In this document: in pieces, positions 1 through 8,814 of the stretch
Layout of the letters: every line of letters begins with the position of its first letter
Position numbering within the stretch: the first letter of the stretch is position 1
NCBI GenBank assembly: GCA_021323535.1
Contig: JAJONO010000014.1
Coordinates: 16,580 to 80,579 of the forward strand
DNA from: Bacteroidota bacterium
GTDB taxonomy: Bacteria > Bacteroidota > Bacteroidia > B-17B0 > Aurantibacillaceae
Reading direction: 5' to 3'
Length of the DNA stretch: 64,000 nt
Position numbers and translations under genes: made by a program
Notes under the pieces: generated by a model
Database searches by the model: none
Told to the model about the DNA's origin: nothing
Seen by the model: only the letters and a program-made list of their open reading frames with translations

Positions 1-1
1 T

Positions 2-922
2 GGAACCACCCGCGATTATGTTCTTAATCTTGAAGTGGTATTGCCGAATGGCGAAGTCATCTGGACCGGCGCTAATACCCTCAAATATTCTACGGCATAC
101 AATCTCACACATCTTATGATTGGAAGCGAAGGAACACTTGGCATTGTTACCAAAATTGTTTTTAAACTTATTCCTCTTCCGAAACATGATCTGCTAATGT
201 TGGTTCCGTTTAGGGATGCAGAGGACGCGTGTAAAGCGGTGGGACAGGTCTTCCGTGCCGGAATTACACCCAGCGCCATGGAGTTTATGGAACGTGATGC
301 TATTGATTGGAGCATTAAATACGCGGGGGAAGTCAACTTTGAAATTAAGCCCGAATGGCAGGCTTTATTATTGATTGAAGTGGATGGAAATAACATGGAT
401 GTGTTGATGCAGGATTGCGAAGTCATTGGCGGCATTATGACAGAACACAACAGCGACGAAATTTTATTTGCCGACAGTGCCGAACAAAAAGCGGCATTGT
501 GGAAGATCAGGAGGAAAGTAGGCGAGGCCGTAAAAAGTAACAGTGTTTATAAGGAAGAAGATACCGTTGTTCCAAGAGCTGAATTGCCGGTTCTTTTAAA
601 AGGCGTGAAAGAGATAGGGAAAAAATACGGATTCAAATCGGTTTGTTACGGACATGCCGGGGATGGAAATCTTCATGTAAATATTATCAAAGGCGATTTA
701 GACGATAAGATCTGGGATAATGATTTGCCTAAAGGCATTACTGAAATATTTGAACTCTGTAAAAGACTCGGAGGAACAATAAGCGGCGAACATGGAATAG
801 GTCTTGTTCAGAAACACTATTTGCCAATTGTATTTCCAAAACATCAGATGGAATTAATGAAGAACATCAAACGTGTTTTCGATCCTAATGAGATTTTAAA
901 TCCCGGGAAGATTTTTGAATAA
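2..922 (+). CDS. FAD-linked oxidase, glycolate/D-lactate dehydrogenase type (GlcD-like), 5' truncated by window edge
   Basis: The reading frame is already open at base 2, so 306 residues of a protein usually near 460-490 aa are visible; the N-terminal FAD-binding half is mostly outside the window. What remains is the end of the FAD/PCMH domain (V-L-P-N-G-E, then H-L-M-I-G-S-E-G-T-L-G near residue 37-47) followed by the FAD-linked oxidase C-terminal domain. Family hallmarks seen are G-H-A-G-D-G-N-L-H near residue 217 and the terminal G-E-H-G-I-G ... F-D-P-N-E-I-L-N-P-G-K. Such enzymes oxidise 2-hydroxy acids (glycolate, D-lactate) with FAD and pass electrons to the respiratory chain; the exact substrate cannot be told from sequence. 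The last 168 bp are repeated, damaged, at 20191-20357 beyond the toxin genes, so this gene's 3' end marks the left boundary of the island. Confidence 0.9.
   Translation, partial: GTTRDYVLNLEVVLPNGEVIWTGANTLKYSTAYNLTHLMIGSEGTLGIVTKIVFKLIPLPKHDLLMLVPFRDAEDACKAVGQVFRAGITPSAMEFMERDAIDWSIKYAGEVNFEIKPEWQALLLIEVDGNNMDVLMQDCEVIGGIMTEHNSDEILFADSAEQKAALWKIRRKVGEAVKSNSVYKEEDTVVPRAELPVLLKGVKEIGKKYGFKSVCYGHAGDGNLHVNIIKGDLDDKIWDNDLPKGITEIFELCKRLGGTISGEHGIGLVQKHYLPIVFPKHQMELMKNIKRVFDPNEILNPGKIFE
755..922 (+). repeat. Left copy of 168-bp direct repeat (intact 3' end of glcD-like gene)
   Basis: This is the functional 3' end of the oxidase gene, through its TAA stop. It matches 20191-20357 with 6 substitutions and one single-base deletion (about 96 % identity). 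The sequences just outside the two copies are unrelated on both sides, so the repeat has sharp ends, and the right one coincides with the stop codon. Confidence 0.95.
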
Positions 923-1331
923 GAATTTAATCCATTTCTATTAACCGGTCTCTTGTAAGATACTTATTATTGGAGTAACTCCTTTCATAAGATTTGAAAA
1001 ATATTAGCGCGTAAACTCTCAACAACGCAAACTCTTTTTTTAAAACCGTATTCTACATCAACACGCTTAAAACTTAATTGTCGGCTCACCAGGGTTTCAA
1101 CTTTAAGTTCACTCGATCGTACATTACCGCTTCAAAATTAAATTGTAAAATTTTCACTCCGGAACTTCTTTCCGTAACGTTACCTAGGTAAGTACTCAGG
1201 TAAAACTAGTTTTATTTTTTTGCTTCGGTTTCTCATCCTCATTTGAATTAATATAGATTTACCTAAAATAATCAAACGCTTGAAAATTAAAATGAACATC
1301 GTTTGAAAAAAGTTAAGGGCCTTTGTAAATT
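923..1331. other. 409-bp AT-rich gap before the toxin genes, with two overlapping palindromes
   Basis: No gene is visible. At 1174-1183 lies GTAACGTTAC and at 1180-1191 TTACCTAGGTAA, two perfect palindromes sharing four bases, about 140 bp before the first toxin gene. A clear TAnnTTTG -7 box was not found close to the start at 1332, so the promoter is not assigned. This is the only sizeable intergenic space in front of the toxin genes and is where their control region should be. Confidence 0.6.
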
Positions 1332-4300
1332 ATGATGAATGATGTGAAAAAATCTGATGGAATTTCAAAAATTTCCGTAAAGAATCCTACTCTTCCAAAA
1401 GGTGGTGGCGCAATAAGAGGAATGAGTGATTCATTCAAACCCTCTTCTTTTACCGGAACCGGTAACTATACTATTCCATTACCGTATGCTTCTGCGAGAG
1501 GATTTGAACCACAGCTTGAGCTTAATTATGAATCCGGTTCCGGGAACAGTGAATTTGGTCTTGGTTTTTCACTATCACTTTCCGAGATATCTGTTATGAC
1601 TAACAGACATATTCCACGATACAATGAACAAGACACTTACACTTTATCAGACGAAGGAGAATTAACAAGAGTAAATAAAGTTGATAAAGGTAATGGCTGG
1701 ACGGAAGTGACATTTTCTCCAAGACTTGAAAGTGGTTTCTCAAAAATTGTACAGAATATTAATAATGTAACCGGAGAATCTTATTGGGAAGTATTGTCCA
1801 AATCTAATGTGACCACCGTTTATGGATTAACATCGGCTGCACGTGTCGCTAACCCGGATAGCGAAACGCAGGTATTTAAGTGGCTTCCTGAAAAAACAAC
1901 CGATGCAAAAGGAAACCAGATACTTTATACTTATGTAAGCGAGAATAGTGAGAATGCCGGTGATCAGATTTATGAAATAAACAGAACAGTTACAGCCAAT
2001 AAATATTTAAGCAGGATTCAGTACGGAAATTTTCAGGATGAGAAAGGTAATCTGCAATTCGCTTTTGAACTCATCTTTGATTATGGAGATTATGATTTAT
2101 CCGGCCTTAGCAAACCCGGTTATGATCCCAGCGCTCATAAAATCAAATGGCCTTGTCGTCCCGATCCTTTTTCTTCTTACCGTAGCGGTTTTGAAATTCG
2201 CACGTATCGTTTATGTCAGAACATTCTTTTGTTTCACAATTTCCAAGCAGAAACATCAGGATATTGCCTTGTAAAAAAAGTATCTCTTGGTTTTCAGCAC
2301 CAGCAGAATTATGGTGATAAAAAAATCACAACCATGTCGATGTTAAACATGATTACGGCAAGTGGCTACAGAAAAAAAACAGATGGTACTTATGATGAAC
2401 AACTATTACCGCCAATAAATTTAAATTATTCGGGTTTTAATCCGCCCGTTTCTCCTGAATTTAAATTAGTGGAGACTGATAGCAGCTCTATCCCTGGTTA
2501 TCTTAACTCTACGCAGTTCTTACCTATTGATTTAAACGGCGACGGATTACCCGGACTTCTTTATAGTAATGACGAATACACATTCTATTTTGAGCCGAAT
2601 GGTAATGGAAAATATTCTGCTCCTTCAAGCATCAATACTTTTCCAATTAACAGAAATATACAAAATGGTCATGTTTCGCTTACAGATATTGACGGAAACG
2701 GTGATTTAGAATTGAGTGTTAACAATAATACTCAGCCAGGATATTATCTTAATAATAATCATGGAGGATGGGAAATTTTTAATCCGTTTCAGAATTATCC
2801 TGTTGATGCAAATAATCCGAAAATTGAATCAACAGATCTTGCGGCGAATGGTAAAACAGATTTGTTGTTAGCCGACGAGGATAGCCTCCGTGTTTATTAT
2901 TCAGAAGGAAAAAGTGGCTACTCTTCTCCAAAAAATATTCCTAATGAAAATGAAATTCCATTAAAAAAACAGGGCTACCTGCAAGAGCTGGTAACCTTTG
3001 CTGATTTTTTTGGCGACGGGCTTAATCACCGGGTAAGAATTAGCAGCGGTTCTGTTGAATGCTGGCCAAGCATGGGTTATGGTAAATTCGGCAAAAAAGT
3101 AAGTATTGGAAATGCGCCTTCTTTTGAATCTGATTTTGATAACAGAAGAATTTTTTTAGCAGACATTGATGGTTCCGGATTTACAGATATAGCATATATA
3201 TATTCTGACAGGATTGAAGTCTTTTTGAATCAAAACGGTAATTATTTTTCCAATGCCATAACAATTGTATTACCTGAGTCATACAGCACTCTTGATGAGA
3301 TTAATTTTCTGGATATTCTTGGCAATGGAACTTCGTGTTTTGTTTTTACTAAAATTGCACCTGAGCCAGTGCACTACTATTATAATTTTGCAGGAGAAAC
3401 ACAGCAGGATGGTATTACTGAACAAAGTTTAAAGCCATACCTGCTCAATGAGATTAATAATAACCTGGGTGCTGTAACCCATATTAAGTATTGTAGTTCC
3501 ACAAAATTTGCGCTTGAAGATAAACTTAACGGAAGACCATGGATTACGAAACTTCGCTTTCCGGTTCAGGTGGTTGAACAAATAACTATCAACGATAAAA
3601 TTTCGTGTTCAACTTATGTAAGCAAGTTTAAATATCATGACGGATATTATGATCCGGTAGAAAGAATGTTTCATGGGTTCGGGTTTGTTGAATCATGGGA
3701 CTCGCAAAGCTTTGAAGAATATGAAGCAAGCTCTGCGAATCCTGGATTTCCAACTCAGCGAATCAACTCCGAACTTTTTGTGCCACCGGTTTATACACGA
3801 AATTGGTATTGTACAGGGTGCTTTCCTGAAAATAATAGTATTACAAAACAATTCCGGAATCAATATTTTAGCGGGGATAAAAACGCGTTTGATTTTCCTG
3901 ATAGTACTTTTCAAGACATCATTTATGATTCGGGTTACGAAGCTGTAAGAGAAGCTTATGTTGCCCTTAATGGACATTTGCTGAGAACAGAAGTATACGC
4001 CGATGATAACACGTCTGAGGAATTTAATCCGTATACAGTTCAGGAGAATAACTTTAATGTTGTCTTATTGAATCCTCCGCAAAACGGACAGTTTGGGGCT
4101 TTCAGAGTGGATGCCAAAGAAAGCATCTCATATAACTATGAAAGAGATCCCGACGACCCTCGCGTTGAGCAACAATTCGTAATCGAAATAGATGCGCTGA
4201 GTGGTGAAACAAAAAAATCATGTACCGTTTTTCTGCCACGACGTGCTTCAACAAGTATTGATGTTGTTACAGTGTACCCTGAACAACAAGTATTAAAAGC

Positions 4301-7300
4301 AATTGCTGTAACGAACGATTATATCAATACCGATGATACTGAAAGTTACAGATATAGAGGCGCGCTTTATCAAACCCAGCAGTTCGAACTGTTTAACCTT
4401 GACCTAAAGGGCGGGATGTACTTTTCATACAATGATTTATGTCTTCAGGTAAATAACGCGTTTCAAAATATAGTTTATTATGAAAGTGGTTTAGCCCCGG
4501 CCATATTACAGGCCCGCCAGCTTACATGGGATAGACTTTACTTTTGGGATGAGGCTCAGCAACAACCTTTAGCACTATCGCAGATAAGTTCCAGGGCACT
4601 TGTACATCACGATGAGTCTGCCACATTTACTAAAGAAAATATAACCGAAGTATTTGGAACTAAAATAACAGATGACATTATTCAAAATTACGGAGGTTAT
4701 TTTCCTGAACCTGATAAAACAGATCCTTCAAAAGTATATTGGTGGAACCGTGGCTTAGTTCAGAATTATTTTGGTCCCGATAAACCAACGCAATTTTATC
4801 TGCCAACCATAGCAGTAAATAGTTTTGTCGATCCATCATCAACGTTATATACAAAAACACAACTTGATTATGACGCGCCTTATTTTTTAATGCCGGTTTC
4901 GGTGACTGAATATATTAATGATACCAGTTTTAATCAACAGACATTCACAGTAGATTACCAGTCACAACAGTATAAACAGTATGTTGATATTAACAACAAT
5001 GTTAGCCAGGTGCTTTTTGATCCACTCGGACAGGTAATCGTAAGTTCTTTTTTTGGTAATGAAAACGGAAATCCAACCGGAGGAATGCGATTGTATGACT
5101 ATAACGGGCAAGCTGCAGAGTATATACTTCCACCAATTAAACCTGATATTAACCCTTTTGATGACATCCTTGCTGATCCGTCAAACTATTTACAGGGAGC
5201 AATAAGTTTTTTTTATTACAACCTGTTTGCATTTATCAATGGGAGAAATGAAAATGACTTGCCTCAACCTGCCAGTGCAATCCATCTGCAGAATGAAAAT
5301 TATTTTCATGGTAGTAATATGGGAGCCGATATATTTTCAGGAATTACATCCATAGAATATTGGGATGGCTTTGGCAGAAGTATTGAAAAAAAATTATTGG
5401 TAGACTCAGGCCTTACGAATGAGGCAGCTGCAAAAGATAAAATAAAACGCAGTGCTAACCGGGTATTTGACGAAGTAAACACGCCTCAAAAGTGGTTGGT
5501 TTCGGGCCGAATAGTTTATAACAATAAAGCAAAACCTTGCGAAGAATACCTGCCTTATTTCAGTTATAGTCCTTATTATGAAAAGCAAGATGATATAGTC
5601 AACAATCAATTAGTGGTGCCGCCCCGTATAACGCATTACGATTCTTTGTTAAGGGTGATTCGTATTGATACACCAAAAGGTTTTTTCTCGAAGGTTGAAT
5701 TCAGTCCCTGGGAAATTAAGCATTTTGATGAAGATGATACTGTAACAGATTCGGCTTATTATATTGAAAATTATCCCAACAAACTCAGTCCTCTTGAAAA
5801 AGATGCGATAGATAAAGCAAAAGTTTTTTATAATACTCCATCAATAGAAACTTTTTGTAATACAGGACATACTTTTTTAAGTACCGAGCTGTTGGCTGAT
5901 GGTACACCCCTGGAAACGTATTATAAAATTGATATACAAGGAAGGATCATGGAGATGATTGATCCGAGACTTTATGAATCCAATATTAAATCAGGTACAA
6001 CCTTTTACAATTTCAGATACATGTATCCTATGGGAGAAAACAATCCCATTTATTCGGATAGTGTTGACTCAGGAATACAAACCCAACTCTTCAATATTTT
6101 TGGAAAACAATTATGGTCCGTGAGCGCGCGAAATTACTACCAGTTTATTTCTTATGACAGATTGCAACGCCGGACAGATCTTAGAGTTCAAAAACCTACG
6201 GAACAAAATCCGGTAGGACCCATTACCAGCTTCAACATTGTTGAACAGTTTTTTTATGGCGAGGATGTAATAGGTGGCGATAAATTTAATTTGCGCGGGC
6301 AATTACGTAACCTCAATGATCTTTCAGGTAGCGAAGAGTTTAAAAGTTATAGTCTTCTGGGGTCAGTTCTACTTTCAACAAAACAACTTGTAAAAGAATA
6401 TGCAGTAGCAGTTAACTGGGCCAATCAGGTGGAAATGATGAGTCCTCTTTATCAAAAAAGTTATTCTTACGATGCATTGAATAAATTATTAACGGAAACA
6501 GCTCCGGATGGTACCATCACCACTAACAACTATAATATTGCCGGACAACTTCTTTCAGTCAGGCTAACGTATAACAACGGGTCGCAACAACCACTTCTTA
6601 CCAACATCGTTTATAATGAAATGCAGCAGCGTTCGCAGGTTACTTATGCAAATGGTGTCATTACAAACTATACATATGAAACTACCACTCAGCGGCTCAT
6701 TCATCTTATCAGCATAAGGCCCAATGTAAGTGTTAGCATAAGAGCAAAAGCAGCTGCCAGCAACACAACTGTTCAGGATATATCCTACACATACGATCCG
6801 GTTGGTAATATTACTTACATGGTAGATAATACGGCTCAAACAGTGTTTAATAACAATCAGCAAATAGAAGGTATTTGTGATTATGAATACAACGCCATTT
6901 ATCAGATTATCTCCGCAACCGGACGGCAACATCCTGGGTTGAGCAGTACCATGTATCAGAATAATGCGAGTGAGAATGAATTCAAACAATGTTTTTTTAG
7001 TCAGCTTCCATCAGTTAACGATAGTAATAAACTTGAGAAATACACCGAAACATATAGTTATGATCATTCAGGAAATCTTATCAGTAAAGCCCATTCAGCG
7101 TCATTAAAATGGGTCACGGATACGCAGGTTGAAGATAATTCGAATCATCTTAAAGGAATATCATACGACGAATCGGGAAACATGTTGCAACTGCAAATCA
7201 ACAATCCTGTTAAGCTCTCTTACAATTGTTGCGAAAATCTGGTGAGGGCAATGGTAATTGAACGACCAGGAGAATCAGATGATTGTGATTATTATGTGTA

Positions 7301-8756
7301 CGATGTTGCCGGGCGGCGTTCGCGTAAAGTAAGCGAACGAATGGTGAACGGCGGAGCTGTTACACAAAAACAAGAAAAAATTTATCTCGGAAATTTTGAG
7401 GTAAAACAAAATATAAGTGTAGATGCTTCGGGAAATGAAACTGTAACACTAATACGACAAACCTTAAGGGTAATGGATGACACTACCTGTATTGCTATTG
7501 TTCATTACTGGGTGAAAGATGATACCCAGAAAGAAGTACCTAAACCCGGAACCCGCAGGCTACGTTACCAGATGAATAATAATCTTGGCTCGGTTTCGCT
7601 TGAGATGGATGACACAGCATCACTCATTAGCTACGAAGAATATTTTCCTTATGGCGGAACAGCTCTTATTGTAGGTTACAATCAACTCGAAGTGTCTTTG
7701 AAAGATTACCGTTACTCCGGAAAAGAATGCGATGACAGTACAGGCTTGTATTATTATGGCAGAAGGTATTACGTCTCCTGGCTTGGCCGATGGATTAATC
7801 CTGATCCTTCCGGAACTGCTGATGGATTGAATCTTTATGCATTTGTGGGAGGTAACCCAATAGCGTTTTGTGATCCGAACGGACTTGCCGGGAAAGCTAT
7901 AACTGTTCATGGCAAAAAACGAAGCGTTCCTAAACGCCATGCGGCGATGAATACAGAATTTGAAAAAGCGGGTGAGAAGATTGGTAAAGAAATTGCAAAA
8001 AACAAAATGGATAAAATGCAACGTAAAAGTGCCGTGGAACGAGAGGCAAGAATGAAAGCCAGAAGATTAGCAAGGAAGTTTAGTGTGCAGGATGATATAA
8101 AAATAAGAAGAGCTCTGGCGGCCGGATTGGCAGGAAGTAAAAAAGAATTTGACAGACTCTGGCGAAACGCTCACGAAGGAATGGATGAACATCTTTCTAC
8201 AGCATCTGTATTCAATTTATTAAAAGGAATTGGAAAACACAGTTCAAAGTTCTCGGCAGTAACGATGGATATGCTTGAAGTTCATTTGCGGTCAATCTCG
8301 CACTTGCGTACTCCCACACGCATGACAGGTTACAGAACTAAGCAGGGAACCATGCAGCACTCTACAGGTAAAGGCGCGTTCTTTGGCTCCACCGGCGAAA
8401 ATCATGGTTATGCCGACAGGATAAGACGAGAAGGCATACTTGCAGATGTACACGCGTCTTCTGCTACAGGATTTGGAATGTTAACCTTTATGGGAGCTTC
8501 TGCCGAGCGGCATACTTTAGGTGCGTTCATGGGTCCTGCCACGAGTAGCAGTATGTCTACTTTACCTTCGATAACTTCTCCTGAAAAAACAACACAAATA
8601 ATTTACCGCGATTTGGGTAAACAGGATGCTGTTGATATGGGAGCACCTAAACCGGCTTTATCAATACAGATTCCAAGTGCTGTATGGAACCCAACCTTTG
8701 GAGGGCCCCTGAGTCCAAGACGAGGACCAGTGTTTTCATTTGATTTATTTAAATAA
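1332..8756 (+). CDS. Tc toxin TcB-TcC fusion (SpvB / TcdB-middle / Rhs) with C-terminal toxin payload
   Basis: 2474 aa. Order: SpvB/TcaC-type N-terminal domain (about 20-350; K-G-G-G-A-I-R-G, then Y-E-S-G-S-G-N-S-E-F-G-L-G-F), FG-GAP/VCBS-like propeller and TcdB middle regions (about 390-1000; D-L-N-G-D-G, D-I-D-G-N-G-D), YD/Rhs shell (about 1400-2185), then a 289-residue tail. The Rhs core ends with N-P-D-P-S-G and D-P-N-G-L (residues 2181-2185); D2158 and D2181 match the aspartates that self-cleave TcC proteins, so the tail (2186-2474) should be released inside the cocoon. TcB and TcC are separate genes in Photorhabdus; here they are one chain. The tail is strongly basic at its start and unlike anything I recognise. 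Two ATGs (1332, 1335) are possible. TcA follows 59 bp downstream on the same strand. Confidence 0.93.
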   Translation: MMNDVKKSDGISKISVKNPTLPKGGGAIRGMSDSFKPSSFTGTGNYTIPLPYASARGFEPQLELNYESGSGNSEFGLGFSLSLSEISVMTNRHIPRYNEQDTYTLSDEGELTRVNKVDKGNGWTEVTFSPRLESGFSKIVQNINNVTGESYWEVLSKSNVTTVYGLTSAARVANPDSETQVFKWLPEKTTDAKGNQILYTYVSENSENAGDQIYEINRTVTANKYLSRIQYGNFQDEKGNLQFAFELIFDYGDYDLSGLSKPGYDPSAHKIKWPCRPDPFSSYRSGFEIRTYRLCQNILLFHNFQAETSGYCLVKKVSLGFQHQQNYGDKKITTMSMLNMITASGYRKKTDGTYDEQLLPPINLNYSGFNPPVSPEFKLVETDSSSIPGYLNSTQFLPIDLNGDGLPGLLYSNDEYTFYFEPNGNGKYSAPSSINTFPINRNIQNGHVSLTDIDGNGDLELSVNNNTQPGYYLNNNHGGWEIFNPFQNYPVDANNPKIESTDLAANGKTDLLLADEDSLRVYYSEGKSGYSSPKNIPNENEIPLKKQGYLQELVTFADFFGDGLNHRVRISSGSVECWPSMGYGKFGKKVSIGNAPSFESDFDNRRIFLADIDGSGFTDIAYIYSDRIEVFLNQNGNYFSNAITIVLPESYSTLDEINFLDILGNGTSCFVFTKIAPEPVHYYYNFAGETQQDGITEQSLKPYLLNEINNNLGAVTHIKYCSSTKFALEDKLNGRPWITKLRFPVQVVEQITINDKISCSTYVSKFKYHDGYYDPVERMFHGFGFVESWDSQSFEEYEASSANPGFPTQRINSELFVPPVYTRNWYCTGCFPENNSITKQFRNQYFSGDKNAFDFPDSTFQDIIYDSGYEAVREAYVALNGHLLRTEVYADDNTSEEFNPYTVQENNFNVVLLNPPQNGQFGAFRVDAKESISYNYERDPDDPRVEQQFVIEIDALSGETKKSCTVFLPRRASTSIDVVTVYPEQQVLKAIAVTNDYINTDDTESYRYRGALYQTQQFELFNLDLKGGMYFSYNDLCLQVNNAFQNIVYYESGLAPAILQARQLTWDRLYFWDEAQQQPLALSQISSRALVHHDESATFTKENITEVFGTKITDDIIQNYGGYFPEPDKTDPSKVYWWNRGLVQNYFGPDKPTQFYLPTIAVNSFVDPSSTLYTKTQLDYDAPYFLMPVSVTEYINDTSFNQQTFTVDYQSQQYKQYVDINNNVSQVLFDPLGQVIVSSFFGNENGNPTGGMRLYDYNGQAAEYILPPIKPDINPFDDILADPSNYLQGAISFFYYNLFAFINGRNENDLPQPASAIHLQNENYFHGSNMGADIFSGITSIEYWDGFGRSIEKKLLVDSGLTNEAAAKDKIKRSANRVFDEVNTPQKWLVSGRIVYNNKAKPCEEYLPYFSYSPYYEKQDDIVNNQLVVPPRITHYDSLLRVIRIDTPKGFFSKVEFSPWEIKHFDEDDTVTDSAYYIENYPNKLSPLEKDAIDKAKVFYNTPSIETFCNTGHTFLSTELLADGTPLETYYKIDIQGRIMEMIDPRLYESNIKSGTTFYNFRYMYPMGENNPIYSDSVDSGIQTQLFNIFGKQLWSVSARNYYQFISYDRLQRRTDLRVQKPTEQNPVGPITSFNIVEQFFYGEDVIGGDKFNLRGQLRNLNDLSGSEEFKSYSLLGSVLLSTKQLVKEYAVAVNWANQVEMMSPLYQKSYSYDALNKLLTETAPDGTITTNNYNIAGQLLSVRLTYNNGSQQPLLTNIVYNEMQQRSQVTYANGVITNYTYETTTQRLIHLISIRPNVSVSIRAKAAASNTTVQDISYTYDPVGNITYMVDNTAQTVFNNNQQIEGICDYEYNAIYQIISATGRQHPGLSSTMYQNNASENEFKQCFFSQLPSVNDSNKLEKYTETYSYDHSGNLISKAHSASLKWVTDTQVEDNSNHLKGISYDESGNMLQLQINNPVKLSYNCCENLVRAMVIERPGESDDCDYYVYDVAGRRSRKVSERMVNGGAVTQKQEKIYLGNFEVKQNISVDASGNETVTLIRQTLRVMDDTTCIAIVHYWVKDDTQKEVPKPGTRRLRYQMNNNLGSVSLEMDDTASLISYEEYFPYGGTALIVGYNQLEVSLKDYRYSGKECDDSTGLYYYGRRYYVSWLGRWINPDPSGTADGLNLYAFVGGNPIAFCDPNGLAGKAITVHGKKRSVPKRHAAMNTEFEKAGEKIGKEIAKNKMDKMQRKSAVEREARMKARRLARKFSVQDDIKIRRALAAGLAGSKKEFDRLWRNAHEGMDEHLSTASVFNLLKGIGKHSSKFSAVTMDMLEVHLRSISHLRTPTRMTGYRTKQGTMQHSTGKGAFFGSTGENHGYADRIRREGILADVHASSATGFGMLTFMGASAERHTLGAFMGPATSSSMSTLPSITSPEKTTQIIYRDLGKQDAVDMGAPKPALSIQIPSAVWNPTFGGPLSPRRGPVFSFDLFK
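7887..8753 (+). other. Hypervariable payload region of the TcB-TcC fusion
   Basis: These 289 codons follow the Rhs core motif D-P-N-G-L. In characterised Tc toxins this segment is the cytotoxic enzyme, cleaved off and held unfolded in the cocoon. The first ~80 residues are very rich in Lys/Arg and look helical; the remainder is Gly/Ser/Thr/His-rich, with H-S-T-G-K-G-A-F-F-G-S-T-G and G-F-G-M-L-T-F-M-G. I see no ADP-ribosyltransferase, glycosyltransferase, deamidase or nuclease signature. The basic character fits translocated Tc payloads; enzymatic activity is unknown. Confidence 0.75.
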
Positions 8757-8814
8757 CCGTAACAGAAAAAACAGAACAGTAAAAGCTTATATAAACAATT
8801 AATACCTCCTAAAT

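Noticed and set aside
16..450. Antisense open frames such as 16-450 (minus) and many others inside the large genes
   Set aside because: They mirror the coding strand of confidently identified genes and have no independent support.
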